In this document: one piece after another, positions 1 through 26,140 of the stretch
How positions within the stretch are numbered: position 1 is the stretch's first letter
How the letters are laid out: the number at the start of each line of letters is the position of its first letter
NCBI GenBank assembly: GCA_029706075.1
Contig: JAINUG010000209.1
Span: 496,001-560,000, forward strand
Direction: 5' to 3'
From: Aldrovandia affinis
Taxonomy: Eukaryota; Chordata; Actinopteri; Notacanthiformes; Halosauridae
Length of the DNA: 64,000 nt
Made by a program: the position numbers and the translations under genes
Notes under the pieces: generated by a model
The model's database searches: none
The model's input: the letters and a program-made list of their open reading frames with translations, nothing else
Told to the model about the DNA's origin: nothing

Positions 1-118
1 ACAAAGTCTGAGAGACTGACACATTTCACACAGAGAAACTAACTGAAAACCAGTGATAAACATACGCTCAAAGAGCTTCCTGCTATGTTCCTACTATATG
101 CTCTCTGTACTCTGAAAG

Positions 119-265
119 TCTCCCCATACACTCAGTCTGTCTATACACAGTCAGTCTGCCCATACACACAGTCTGTCCATACACACAGTCTGCTCATACA
201 CTCAGTCTGGCCATACACAGTCTGCCCATACACACAGTCTGCCCATACACTCAGTCCGGCCATAT
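119..265. repeat. minisatellite, about 18-bp unit
   Basis: Imperfect tandem copies of a unit like CCCATACACTCAGTCTGT, about eight times, in the srebf2 intron downstream of exon 11. No coding role is seen. Confidence 0.8.
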
Positions 266-366
266 GCTTTCTATTGACAAGTCAGTGAAAGATAGATAAA
301 GAGAAGGGGGTGGAGAGAGAGGAGTGACAGTGATGATTGGGAGGTGATAAATAACCACAGACTCAC

Positions 367-14537
<14,171 letters not shown>

Positions 14538-14759
14538 GCTCAATTTCGGAGCCTCTTCGCTTCCCGGCTATAACCCGAGAGTTCAAGATAGAAGAGATAA
14601 ATAAGTGCCGACACGTCCGATCGGGCTGGAATGATTCGCACTTTGCCTTTCCAATAACCCCTTACTGTATAACCAAGAGGAATGTTGTCAAAACGAGGAA
14701 ATGGATTCCTAATGCCTCGAGGAGGCGTTCAACTGTGTTGCTAGACCCATTTACAAACC

Positions 14760-14960
14760 AGCTGTAGCCATCTTGATTTCCACGGATGACGTCATGGACA
14801 AACAGTACCTATGAACCAGCGTGTCCCCTGATTGGTCAAACCTTGGCTGTTGTTGTCATGAGACCAGGTACCACTAACCAATCAAAATGCTCTCTATGCC
14901 GTGGTCTGATTGTACGTCATTGATCAGAAGCTTTCGAGAAATTTGAATTGGCCGCGCCCA
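14760..14960 (-). promoter_or_regulatory. srebf2: srebf2 upstream promoter region
   Basis: About 220-420 bp upstream of the srebf2 ATG is a cluster of promoter elements. There is a YY1-type CAAGATGGC (complement of 14767-14775), a palindromic CRE TGACGTCA (14787-14794), CCAAT boxes on both strands at 14831-14837 (minus) and 14878-14884 (plus), and a third CCAAT next to a CGCGCCC box near 14945. ATCAGACCAC (complement of 14901-14910) matches the sterol response element ATCACCCCAC at eight of ten bases. NF-Y plus SRE is the known logic of mammalian SREBF2 self-activation; the site calls are by eye. Confidence 0.6.
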
Positions 14961-16860
14961 TTAAACCAAGCAACGTTGTGGTTCCTCAAAAATAAACCCC
15001 GCCCAAATATATTCAAGAAACCTGCATTTCAGAATGAATATTTCATGAACAGACCTCAAGTTCCAGCACAGAAGTTTCTACATTATTCAAGAGCAATGTG
15101 CTCATATTTATGTAGTAGTGCACGTTTGGCCTTTTCATTTTCTTTACCTCCAATTTACATAATTCAGTATGGGTGGTCAGCCTGTCTGTCTGCTTGTCTA
15201 TAAATACAGCTAGCACGTGACATATACAGGCTATAGACACAATAATGGAAACACCAAACGATATATGAATATGTATTAACTAATATTGTTATTTTTAAGA
15301 TCGGGAGAGACCATGACGCTCCTGAGGGGCAACCCAGCCCTGAGCCCACTAATAATATGGAAAAAAAAATGCTAATCATAAAGCACTAAATAACAAACAG
15401 AAAGATATTACCTGGATGTCTGCTCACGGTTATCTCCCTACTAGGCCATTCATATTTAGACGGCACTTAGCCCTGACTGAGAACTAACCCTCCCGGATGC
15501 ACTGACTCCATAGCCTACACCATCTGTTCTGGGTGTACTCTGTGGCCAGATGGGTCTGGGGCCTTGTTGTGTCCTCTGTCTCCCTTAACAGGCCCTTGCT
15601 GAGGGTTCTGTTCGGTCCCCCCTGAGGGATGGAAGACCCCAGAGCTGTAGCGCCAGTGGAGGATAATTAATACCGTTAAGCAGGTCCTGTGGGAGATGAG
15701 GAACATCAAGGTCTACCAAAAGCAATCAGTGGACCTGGTCATTCTCCGGAGGATCCAAAACCTCCTCTAGGGCGACGTTAAAACTTGCTAAAAATTAAGT
15801 TCAACTATATAGATAAACGTTAACGTTTATGGTGTTTGTTTTATAAAGGTCAAACAAAAGCGAAACCAGCGGACTATGTTTGTTTCTTTAAGGTTGAGGA
15901 TGTGTACATGCCTGCATCGGCGTGTGTGTATTAATCTTATCTGTATTACCCAAGAATGATTAGAATCATTCTATGACATTCCACAGAAAGTAAGATATAT
16001 AAATTTACTCATTCAGATAAAAAACACAAGCTAAATAATATTTTCAAAATCATGTATTTATTTCACACCTTTTTCATAGGGATATTTCTTTTCAAAAAGG
16101 CACATTTGTTTGAGCAGATAATAATACCTCAAAAGGAGAAGGCAAACCAAATCACATTAATGAGTTTCCTCACCATATATTTACAGTTAGTCATTTATGT
16201 CTTGGTGATCTTAACATATAATTGTTTTTTCTCAGTCTGTTTGATTGAACAAACTAGGCTTGAATAACACTGCACTTATCTTAATGAACTAATTTTTGTC
16301 CATGATCCATTTTAATCCATGTTTGTCAATTTTCTACAAAAAAATGAATATTTGTATTGAATATTTGTATTCAATTTTATTCATCAAATCTTGAAATATA
16401 AAAAAATATATATTAAAAGTATAACCAAGAGTTCCAACTTACAAATGTGGGTAGATAAACCCACAAATTTGACTTTAAATAGGAAACACTGGATTTAAAG
16501 TGATGGATATGCTTTGCCAATCAAGAGTTAAGTAACAACTTGTTTTATATCTACTTAATGCTGTATTTGGCTACATGTTCACAGCAAAGTGAAGCTTTGT
16601 AAATAGTAAACAAATAATTATGTACTCATTATCTGTAGTTTGGTTGGTATAAATTAATAATAACACAAGGGAACTCCCCAAATATGACAAGTGGAATTGA
16701 ATGATTTGTAAAACTGAAATTAAATCTTATACCTCCAGCTTCTTGAAAATCTAATACTGATTCATATATCAGCACTTAAATAAATGTCAAAATGAACAAA
16801 AAAAACAACAACTCTATTTTCTTAATTGATTACATATTAAAAAAACAGGCAGTAATTGAT
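14961..16860. other. intergenic, srebf2 to GIMAP
   Basis: AT-rich spacer without a supported gene. 15,290-15,780 is more GC-rich and may be old retroelement sequence, but no protein or repeat family was recognised. Confidence 0.4.
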
Positions 16861-16861
16861 T

Positions 16862-17975
16862 CCATAAGTATTCACCCTTTTGCTAAGACACACCTTAATA
16901 AACTCTGGTGCAATCAATTGTCTTCAGAGGTCACATCATTATTTGATTGGAGTCCACCTGTGTACAATTAAGGTGTTTCAACAGTTTTGGGTAGTGGTCA
17001 GTTGATTAGTGTATTTCCAAACAAGAGCCTCATCATGAAGACCAAAGAACGTTCAAAGCAAATCCGATAAAAGGTTCTTCAAAAGCACTGAGAAGGGGAA
17101 GGATATAAGAAGATTTTGAAGATTTTGAATATCCCCAGAACACTGTTAAGTCCATCATAAAGAAATGGAGGGAATATGGCACAACTGTGAATTTGGCAAG
17201 AACATGCTGTCCTCCAAAACCGAGAATCTGTGCAAGAAGGGAACTTGTCAGGGAGGCCACCAAGAGGCCTATGGCAAGAGATGGGAGAAACTATCCATGG
17301 GACAACAATAGCTTGAGTGCTTCACAAATCTGCGCTTTATGGGAGGGTGGCAAAAAGAAAACAAAACTCACATGAAAGAATGAAAGAGCCTTGAGTTTGC
17401 TAGAAGGCATGTGGGATATTTTCAAACCAAGTGGAGGAAGATTCTTCGGTCTGATGAAACCAAGATTTAACTTTTGGCATCAACGTTAGGCACTATGTTT
17501 GGCGCAAGCCTAACACTCTGCATTATCCCAAGAACACTATCACTACCGTGAAACATGGTGGCAGGAGCCTAATGCTATGGGGATGCTTCTCTGCTTTAGG
17601 GACTGGAAAACCTGTCAAAATAGAGGGCGAAATAAGATGGAGCAAGATATAGACAAATCTTGGAGGAAAACCTGCTGCAGTCTGCAAAAGACTTGGGACT
17701 TGGGAGAAGATTTATATTCATTTTATACATTTATATTTGCAGTGTCCAGATGTGCAAAGAGGATAGAGACTTACCCAAATAGACTCACAGCTGTAATTGC
17801 AGCTAAGTATACCTTATATACTTGCTTCTACCAAGTATTAAGTCAAGAGGGGTGGAGGAATTATTTGTAATTAATTCAGAAAAAGCTTTAAAAAAAAAAA
17901 AAATTGATATTAGAGTACTGATTAAAATTTGAAAAATGCCAAAGGGGTGAATACTTTTTATATCCATTCTATGAA
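16862..17975 (+). mobile_element. decayed Tc1-like transposon
   Basis: Inverted ends are AAGTATTCACCCTTTT near 16866 and AAAGGGGTGAATACTTTTTA at 17941. The interior still reads, with frameshifts and stops, as the start of a Tc1 transposase on the plus strand, including the AAGTCCATCATAAAGAAATGG helix-turn-helix segment and GAGGCCACCAAGAG. No intact frame remains. A deleted relative is at about 51,820-52,225. Confidence 0.8.
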
Positions 17976-18014
17976 TATCAAGTATGAATGTAAACACTGC
18001 AATACTGAAACCAA

Positions 18015-18020
18015 TTTAAT
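18015..18020 (-). promoter_or_regulatory. candidate poly(A) signal of the GIMAP gene
   Basis: ATTAAA on the minus strand, about 105 bp past the GIMAP stop codon. It is the commonest variant of AATAAA. No better signal was seen nearby. Confidence 0.4.
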
Positions 18021-18123
18021 GGCATAAAATGCTATTATCACTTCAATCATAGCGATACTGTCTGTCACAACAGCTCATTCTTGTTTCTCAGCCTCTGTGT
18101 GCGGTTTGGTGGCCAAGTACTCT

Positions 18124-20012
18124 CTACTTGTTCCAGTATATCTCATAAGACTTCTTCTCTGAGTGGCTGGCGTCTGTGGATCCACTTCGGACTTTCTCCT
18201 TCACTACCTTCACCACCAGGCCCCCGGCCAGAGCGATCCCTGCGGCTGCCTTCCCAATCTCTGCCATTGCCGTCATTATCCGCGCGGTCGTTCCCATTGT
18301 CTCCAGCGCCCCTGCCATGCCCCCACCAACTGCCACTGCAGTCTGAGCCACTGTGGGACTGGTTACTACCCCTTCTGCTAGAGCTGTGGTATTTACTGCC
18401 ACTACTGCCCCGCCTGCGCTTTCTGCCCCTGCTAGAGCTGCAGAACCTGCAGCCATGCCCTCCAGGACGGCCCCGAGAGCTACCCCTGCACCCATCGTGC
18501 CCCCGACCCCTGCCGCCACTCCCACCGCAGTGGCCCCGATCAAGCCTACCTGGCCAAGAGCCTCCACAGCTGCCTCCCCAGGGCTCCTAGCTTCTGCTCC
18601 TGCCAGCGCACCCACCGACCCTCCCAGCATCCCTCCGGTCGCAGCTCCAATTGCCACTGCGGTCTTCCCCGCTGCTGCTGCCACTATTGCCCCAACGGCC
18701 TTCCCTACCCCCACCCCTCCTGCCACAGACACCCCCGCAAACTGCCCTGCTGCCAGCCCCACTGTGTTGCCCACCACAGCTGCCCCAGCTGCTGCAGCTA
18801 CAGGCACAGCTGCCCCAAACAGTGCTCCCACGGCTAAACCTGTCATTCCGGCAGCCACCAGAATTTTGACTTTCTCCAAGACTTTCTCAGAGAGGGCAGC
18901 CTCTCTCCTGAATTTTCTCAAGGCACAGCGGAAGGTCTGCCTCCTGCTCACCATCCTCCCACCCCCCCCTCTCCTTCTCCAGTGCTCATGCCAGTTCTGG
19001 CCCCTGGCCCTCAGCATACTCCAGGGATCTCCTCTCTCCTCTCCTGTCAACCTTGCCACTCTCCACCTCTCATTCGGACCCATGTCATCTTGTCTTCCCT
19101 CCAGGTCTTGCCTTCTCACTGCTGCCAACCTCTGCACTTCTCCCCCATCCCCCCACACCTCCCCATCCCAGTCTTTGAGACTGCACTTCCTCCGCTTGGC
19201 CAGCTTTGCTTCCCCACCCGCCACCCCTTCCTCATCCTCCTCACACTCCCCTCTCTCCTTTATCATCCGCTCCTGCTCTTCCCTGATAGCCTCCTCTGCT
19301 TCTTGGAACATGTAGTTTGTGTAGAAACCGCCTCCGTTGCCTTCCACCATCTTTTCAACCTTCTCCAACAGTCTCAGCACCTGGTCCCGATCACCGAGAT
19401 CTTTGTTGTTGAGGACATGGTACCTGTCCCCGCACCTCTCCAGCAATGACCTCAGCTCCTTGGTGGCAGTGCCCGTCAGGTATCCCTCAATCCCCCTCTC
19501 GTCGAGATCATCCCCTCTGGTGAAAAGGACCACAGTGTGACTGAGCAGTGCCCCCTCTCCGAAAATCTGAGCCATCTCCCTGACCATCCTCCCCTCGTCC
19601 TCTGTGTACCGGCCCAGTTGGACCACTAAGAGGAAGGCGTGTGGTCCCGGGGCCAACAGCACCACACACTTAGCGATCTCCGCCCGGATTTGTTCTGCAG
19701 TCAAATTAGTGTCTCCGAAGCCAGGCATGTCCACGACCGTCACCCTCTTCCTCCCACTCGTCCCCTCCTCTTCCTCTGGCAGGTCCAGGCTCCCCTGCTC
19801 GCACATCTGGGTCACAGAGCTGGCGCTCAGCTCAGAGAGGAACTGTCTGCGGCCCAAGATGGTGTTGCCAGAGGCGCTCTTCCCGGACCCAGTCTTGCCG
19901 ATAAGCACCAGCCTGAGCTCTGATGTACTGCACAGGTTGCCACCATTTTCATTTTCCTCTGTTTTGATGTCCCCATCCTCGCCTGATTTTATGTCCTGTG
20001 CGTGTCTCCTTC
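18124..20012 (-). CDS. GIMAP-like gene, coding exon 2 (all domains)
   Basis: A long uninterrupted exon of 1889 nt that completes [14 protein letters not shown], then [16 protein letters not shown], and runs to a stop at 18124-18126. It is much richer in GC than the flanking DNA. The Gly/Ala-rich codons make the complementary strand open as well, giving spurious Pro/Ala-rich frames there. Confidence 0.92.
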
Positions 20013-21103
20013 CTGGATAAAGAGTTTTAGGAGATTAAGAGAAATATTAGAGGAACTTAATTGAAATAAATGACCTTTTCTTTTAATGATAAGATATGCA
20101 ACATTTCAAAGTAGAAAGAAATTGGAGAAAGTTAATGCCACAGATCCATGTTTTTTTCCAGTTGTCATGCAGTCATTACCATTGGCAATTATCATTTTTG
20201 TCTTGCAGTTTTATTCCTGGCTACTTACAAATTAAGTCTTACGTCAGTCCGTAGGAGGCGTTGCAATAATTGTATATCTCAGGGATGTGATTTTTTTCCT
20301 GGTTAATCAGGAAATGTTTATTTTCAGACCATAGATATCTTGTGGACATGTGTATGTCATAAGCATACACATTAAGAAATGTTGCACTCTTTGACAGCTG
20401 ACAGCAGGAGAGAATGTTCAGCAAATAAAACCAAATAGCCAGATATATTTAGCACCAGAAAATCACATCCCTGATATCTAAATAAGTTAAGGTTAATTCT
20501 CTTGTTAGATATAGCTGGTAACAATCGAATTAGCTCGCTAGCTCCTCCTAAACAAAATAACTTGGCCAACGTTAGCCACACAAGTAACGTGACAGTAAAG
20601 TCCCATTTGGCTTGTATCCAAATGCTACCACATTGAAGTTAGGAATGCTCCGTTATTGTGGTGTATGGTTTTGTTTTCCAGTTTGCACGCTCAAACGTCA
20701 CTCCCTTTATAAATAAACATAACAGTCATCAGATAGCTCACGATAGCTGCTAGCTAGCTGGTTAGCGTATAGGCTACACGGTTTAAATAGCTTGCTAAAT
20801 GCCTGGCATTCGGTCAACACTGTCAAAAATGTCAAGGTTATATCATTTTCTGTTGAATTGTGATTATATGAAATATTGAATTACTACTAAAACTCAAAGC
20901 ATGCTGGAATTGTAGCTTGGTAAGTTAATTTAGCTAACTTAATGTATTGCATGTATAGCGAACCTTACTAAGTTATCTCTCGGTTTAGCTAACGTTAGCT
21001 AACTGGCTACATTGACTTTCACAAAGGAAATATATTCTCAAACGTGAGAAGAAAAGTTTTTAAAATAATTTTCATAATTACCGGACTCCACAACATACGC
21101 CAT
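18124..21103 (-). CDS. GIMAP/AIG1-family GTPase with glycine-zipper C-terminus
   Basis: Two coding exons: 21082-21103 (ATG plus 7 codons and one base; donor TCCG|gtaatt) and 18124-20012 (acceptor tatccag|GA). They give 636 residues. The AIG1 GTP-binding domain shows G1 [12 protein letters not shown] (about 46-57), G3 DMPGFGDT (about 102-109), AIG1-box sequence [14 protein letters not shown]4 TRGDDL (about 172-177) and G5 LNNKD. These are the marks of immunity-associated GTPases that act on membranes in lymphocytes and other cells. A charged Arg/Glu-rich middle follows. Residues about 390-600 are then almost only Gly, Ala, Val and Ser with many small-xxx-small steps, which looks like membrane-embedded helices. 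A charged tail ends the protein. The gene is absent from the human version of this locus as I recall it. No specific GIMAP number can be given. Confidence 0.9.
21082..21103 (-). CDS. GIMAP-like gene, coding exon 1
   Basis: Short first coding exon, MAYVVES plus one base. The ATG lies in ACCATGG, a strong Kozak match. The donor CCG|gtaatt fits phase 1 with the single-exon GTPase body. Small first exons of this kind are common in fish GIMAP genes. Confidence 0.8.
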
Positions 21104-21671
21104 GGTTACTCTTCCGTCAATCTCCAAATTCGCGTTGTCGGCGATATTAAGTTACGCCTCTTCACTTGATGAGTTGATCTCTTCACTTGCAAAATGGCAC
21201 AAAAGCTGTAAATAAAGAACTGGACGTTCCAAAACTGCAGCGTCTGTTGCAGTTCTTTTGCGCCATCTTGTGGCCGATATGCTTAATACACAAACTACTT
21301 TTCAAGCAGTGGATTTTATCACTCAATAAAATACACATGGAAGGGTAGATATGTCTATCTAGTAAAGCAGTGATGTCATTACAATGCATAATATAAAATA
21401 GTTGCATAAACCAATTATAGGCTCACATACAATGTGATTTTATTGTCATTTTAAACAATTTCTTATACCATTATGTTAACTATGCAAAACCACACTAGAG
21501 TAGTTTTAGTAAACAGAATAACAGGAGGAATACTAGTGGGGGTGTACCACTACACAACTTTTGAACACAGACACATATTCAAGCAAGAGCTGGCTGTTTT
21601 GGTGTGATGCCTCCATCTCAAGTTATGCTCTTCCCTATCCAATTGAGGTTCCTCCTTCATTCAGGAGGGTT

Positions 21672-21760
21672 ACATTTTACATTTTACAGTTTAAGCATTT
21701 AGCAGATGCTCTTATCCAGAGCGACTTACAAGATGTGCATTAATAGTTTAATACATGGTA
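21672..21760. mobile_element. SINE/LINE2-tail fragment
   Basis: Contains GCATTTAGCAGATGCTCTT followed by ATCCAGAGCGACTTACA, the conserved 3' tail of many fish tRNA-SINEs and related L2-clade LINEs. Only the tail region is recognisable. Confidence 0.65.
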
Positions 21761-22124
21761 GGAACAATCATAGTTAGCGCACAAGATCAGTGCAGTAATA
21801 CAGCAATAGACATCATTGCAAGCATCTGCGTACCATACCTGTAACACTGTGTTGGTTGGTTGGCTGGCAGGCTTCAGAAATCAACAGCATGACAGGATGC
21901 AGTGTTGCTGGATCCTCCATATTTAGGACTGTGTGGGATCTAGATGAACCCACTCTGGTGTTTCTTCACTGTCCAGTCATTGAATTCTGAATACAGCTAG
22001 TAGAATTTTGAAAGAAGAGACAGAAGAAGAGAAAGTCCTGGCAGCCACCCACACATCATAAACTTTTTTTTTCACCAACTTTTGTCACCATGTTTCTTTT
22101 TTCTCCAATTTGGAATGGCCTAAT

Positions 22125-22285
22125 ATAATATAATATAATATATGCCATTTAGCAGACGCTTTTATCCAAAGCGACTTACAGTAGTGAATGCATACATTTT
22201 TCAGTATATGTGGCCCCAGTGGGGATTGAACCCACAACCTAAGTGTTGCCAACGCTCTGTCTACCACAGAGAACCACATGGATGT
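22125..22285 (-). mobile_element. tRNA-derived SINE with L2-type tail
   Basis: Read on the minus strand it starts with a tRNA-like head (GGTTCTCTGTGGTAGACAGA, B box GGTTCAATCCC) and ends TGTAAGTCGCTTTGGATAAA then AGCGTCTGCTAAATG, the typical fish SINE tail shared with L2-clade LINEs. Flanked by short TAATA repeats. Confidence 0.8.
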
Positions 22286-23689
22286 GATGGATGTGATTCC
22301 ATCCCATCACTGTAGCATTTCACCAGTAATTGCATCCTCTGTCAGCTGCCTATGTGAAGCTATGGCTTATTCTGAGACATTGCAAGGAATTCATCGCAAT
22401 AAGGATTGGTAATAGCCAGCTGCCACAGTCAGGATTTGTGCTTTGGCTGGATGCACCACTTGGGAGCCCTATAATTGTAAAGGTTTTGTATGCAAACAGT
22501 TTACATACTATTTGAGAGTGAAACGGTAGTGTGCAGGTAGCTGCTTTACATGCTTTACTACTTTCACAATACAATCTAATTCAAAATGGTAAAAAAATGC
22601 TCTACAGGTCATTATTACCAAAACTGTAAGGTCTATCAACAAATGTATGTGTAGCAGATATATATGAGTAGAGTATATGCCAAAATAAACCAAAACCAGG
22701 GCCAGGCAGCTTCCACAATCCAAAAGACATAAGGTTGACTTGCCACAGCTGTACAAAGCAGACCTGCCCACATCCACCAGGTCTCCAGGCCATTGCATTT
22801 TCTTCATTTAGTGGAGCAGTTTGCTAAGTTTCTTTGGACAATCAAATGTGTAAAACAAACAACAAAAAAACAGAAAACAGGTTTCTTATGAGGCTTTAAC
22901 TGAGGTTCCACTCGCCGACAAGAATATAAAACAAAAGACAAGCCGCAATGACCTTCATTTTCCTCTTTCCAAAAGTGTCATCGCGTTGCAACACGTTCCC
23001 AAAAGAAAACACAAAAGTGTGTTTGTGTATGTAAAGTCTCTTAATAAGCCAGTGATTGGCAACTGGTGGCCCGCATCCCATTTTGGCCCTTAAGGGATAT
23101 ATTCTGGCTTGCCAATAGCCTCGCATTTTTAATGAATTATTATAAAAATACTTTTCTGATAGCAAAACTGACAATTTAACATCCTCTGTGAAGAAGAACC
23201 GGGAGGCTAATGTCTCCATGACCTATGTTACTATCATGACATATGACATAAGAAAGACCAGTTATAATAATAATAATAATAATACATTTTATTTGTTATA
23301 CATGACCAGTGGGAGGAGTAGATAAAAGTTACATAAAACATACATTTAAGCAGATACAAGCACAACAGAACGGAGACAACACAGGACAGAAACTAAACAA
23401 AGGTTTTAGAAAACAGATGAGTTTTGAGGGCGGCATTGAAACTGTCCATAGTTTATATGACTTATAATTTATAAGACCAATTATTGGGTGGAAATAACAC
23501 AACTAGCCTACAGAATGACATATTTCAAACTTGCAACATGGATTTTTGTGGTTCTTGATAGTCCAACAGTAGCAAAGTACTTTATTTTACACGTGTACAC
23601 ATGAGCAGCTTGACACTGTCTCATCATTCAGTTAGACTATCTTTTATACAGTGGCTGTGCCTATAGACAAAAAGGGTGTGTGTAGGTAC

Positions 23690-24251
23690 TGTGGTGTCCC
23701 CAGGGGTTGGGCGACACGCACGGACCTTGCAGAGGGCGTAGGCAAGTTAAAGAACACTGAGGAGGCAGTATTCAAAACAAAATGATAATTTATTAACTAC
23801 TAATCTTGACAACACAAAACAAAGGGTGGGGTCTTCAGGGGAATACAAACACACAAAGTCCGCAATCCTTATCTCGTTGTCAATGTCCGTTCCAATTCCA
23901 AATCCAAGTCAGTTCCGCAATCCAGTCCGTAGTCAAAATCCAAAGCAATCCAATTTCATACACACACAAAAACACACTCCAACACTCTTTCCAAATCCTG
24001 GCTGGTCAAACGACTTCACAGGTATTCACTCTCCAAACAAACACAGCAACTCCTTCCAAAACACGTTCCTACTCCTCTCCCAGTGTAATGGGATTCAGCC
24101 CTTTAAATAGGCCTTGAAATGGCCTTCAGCTGGTCGTTGCCTTGACTTTGCTCAGGTGTTTCTGTGGCCTGCTGGGAAATGTAGTGTTTTTGGCTGCCAT
24201 GTGTTGGAGGCCAGGCAGCCATTTTCTTGTGCAGCCCATTGGGCTGCCACA
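23690..24251 (-). mobile_element. solo LTR, minus orientation
   Basis: 562 bp. On the plus strand it begins TGTGGTGTCCCCAGG and ends GGGCTGCCACA, flanked by the 4-bp duplication GTAC (23686-23689 and 24252-24255). On the minus strand a TATTTAAAG box (near 24105) precedes AATAAA (near 23790), as expected of an LTR. No internal retroviral-type genes flank it, so it is probably a recombined solo LTR of a Gypsy-type element. Confidence 0.8.
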
Positions 24252-24441
24252 GTACCCAAATGGATAGGTACACACACATGTACATGTGTTCTGTCCTCCA
24301 CAGGTTCTAGTCCCCTTTTTTATCCGCACCACATCGGATGCAACACAAAATGTTCTCAGCCTACTTATGAGTTATAAAAGCTACCTATATGCTATACATA
24401 TCTATGCAGTTCATTAATACTCTATGGTTGTAACACACATA

Positions 24442-25027
24442 TACAGTTGACTGCCGAAATAAAAGAAACACCAACATAAAGTGTCTTAATAGGGTAAGAC
24501 ATCTGCTTGTTGAGAACAGGGTGAAGAATGACTAGTCTGACAATACAAATTCTTTCCACTGCTCCGGTGACTGCTGCCTGTGTTATTTGCACCATTTTAC
24601 TCATAAACATGCATTTTTAGGTGTAATAAGGTGTTTCTGCACTGCAACCCTGTATCAACCACAGTATCTCTCTCTGTGAAGTTCTTGACAGACTGTTCTT
24701 ATTAAAACTGCCTCCATATCAACATCACCTTAGCCACAGTTCCTCGTGAAAAATCAGCAAGTTGAGCAGTCTTCATCAGTGAAGCTCGTGCAAAATGTGC
24801 CCCATCACCCCTCTTTCAAAGTCACTGAGATTTATTCTTCTAGCCATTGTTTCCCAAAAGATAAGCACGTGGGCCTACCAAGCATTTTTATATGTGACTC
24901 TAAGCATGATGGGATGTTGATTGCTAAATTAACTCAGTAAACACACCTGTGTGAAAGGACCTGCTTTTAATATACTTTGTATCCCCCATTTACTCAAGTT
25001 TTTTCTTTATTTTGGCAGTTACCTGTA
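24442..25027. mobile_element. non-autonomous Tc1-like element
   Basis: 586 bp between inverted ends TACAGTTGACTGCCGAAATA and the complement of TATTTTGGCAGTTACCTGTA. Internal sequence shows no usable frame. A shorter related copy lies at about 37930-38306. Confidence 0.75.
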
Positions 25028-25267
25028 CTTTAATTAATTAATACCCTCACATAATAATCCATGAATACCCTTCCATCATAACTCATGAATACCTATAACA
25101 TTACATCACAATTCATTGGCAGATTTTCACTACTACCCATCAGTTCTGAATGTCATGTACACACATTAATATAAAGACTCAACCTATTCAGGCTGGTAGA
25201 ACTTATTATTAGAAACTGGAGCTGTATTTCAAGATGTGCCTCACGCCATAGTCAAAATAGGTCACAT

Positions 25268-25328
25268 ACAATGGGTATAAAAAGTATTCACCTCCATGGA
25301 CTTTTTCCACATTTTATTTTGTTACTGT
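25268..25328. mobile_element. Tc1-type terminal fragment
   Basis: GGTATAAAAAGTATTCACCT and GGACTTTTTCCACATTTTAT match the ends of fish Tc1-like elements of the 16862 family type. It stops where the SINE at 25330 begins, suggesting the SINE landed inside it. Confidence 0.55.
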
Positions 25329-25329
25329 C

Positions 25330-25465
25330 ACCCCAGAGCCACTCCTGTGCGCAGCGAATGCCTTGTCGGCTTCCCTCCCCCCTCTCTGGGGTGGACAGCC
25401 AATTGACAGTGGCACTCCTGGCCAGAGCCGACTCTGGCGCAGCTGGGGAATCGAACCCAAATTGA
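25330..25465 (-). mobile_element. SINE fragment, copy 2 (minus)
   Basis: Complement of the core found at 27983 and 51196: GGGTTCGATTCCCCAGC, then AGAGTCGGCTCTGGCCAGGA and the GGCTGTCCACCCC core. Both the 5' head and the A-rich tail are missing. Confidence 0.7.
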
Positions 25466-26140
25466 TCTATTTTCATTTCTATTCATTTCTATACCTATAA
25501 TCCTTATGTAGACTTGGCAAGCCAGAGTCAGCAGCCACTAGCAGGTCATTAGTGACCTTAACGCACATCTGTGTTTTTGCCAAATGATGACTAAAATGAC
25601 AAAAAAATGACAAAAAAATGTAAACCGGGGTAAAAAATGGTGAAGACAAAAGTGACACCTGTACACTGTATTGAATTATCTAAAAAAAAAAGACTTTTCG
25701 ACCTGCAAAGGTCTTCGTCAGGTATAGCTATGAAGGTTTTGTTGTTTGCATTCTGTGCAGAAGTAAATTCTGAATCCACCTGGACAGAGCTCTAAATTAA
25801 TTCTCCCATATTTTAATTTCATAAAGAGTTACCCAAGTGGTACTCTCATTAGGCACATATGAGTCAAACCAGCACATATGATTTTAACCACCACTTCATC
25901 AAATCAAACTTTATTACCCCAGTAGGGATATTTGGTATGCAGCGAAAGTCACAGAAAATACAAAACATTTTTGAAAAACAATAGTGTAACATCATTAATG
26001 ATACACTATATGGCCAAAAGTCAGTGGACACCCCTACTAATTATTGAGTTCAGGTGTTTCAGCCACACCCATTGCCAACAGGTGCATAAAATCCAGCACA
26101 TAGCCATGCAATCTCCACAGACAAACATTTAGAATTCAGA

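Noticed and set aside
1..366. Possible intronic miR-33 hairpin of SREBF2
   Set aside because: The known miR-33 lies in a later intron than those covered here; no matching hairpin was seen.
18353..19315. Long Pro/Ala/Thr-rich open frame (320 codons) on the plus strand
   Set aside because: Exact antisense of the GC-rich GIMAP exon; its composition is what the complement of Gly/Ala codons gives.
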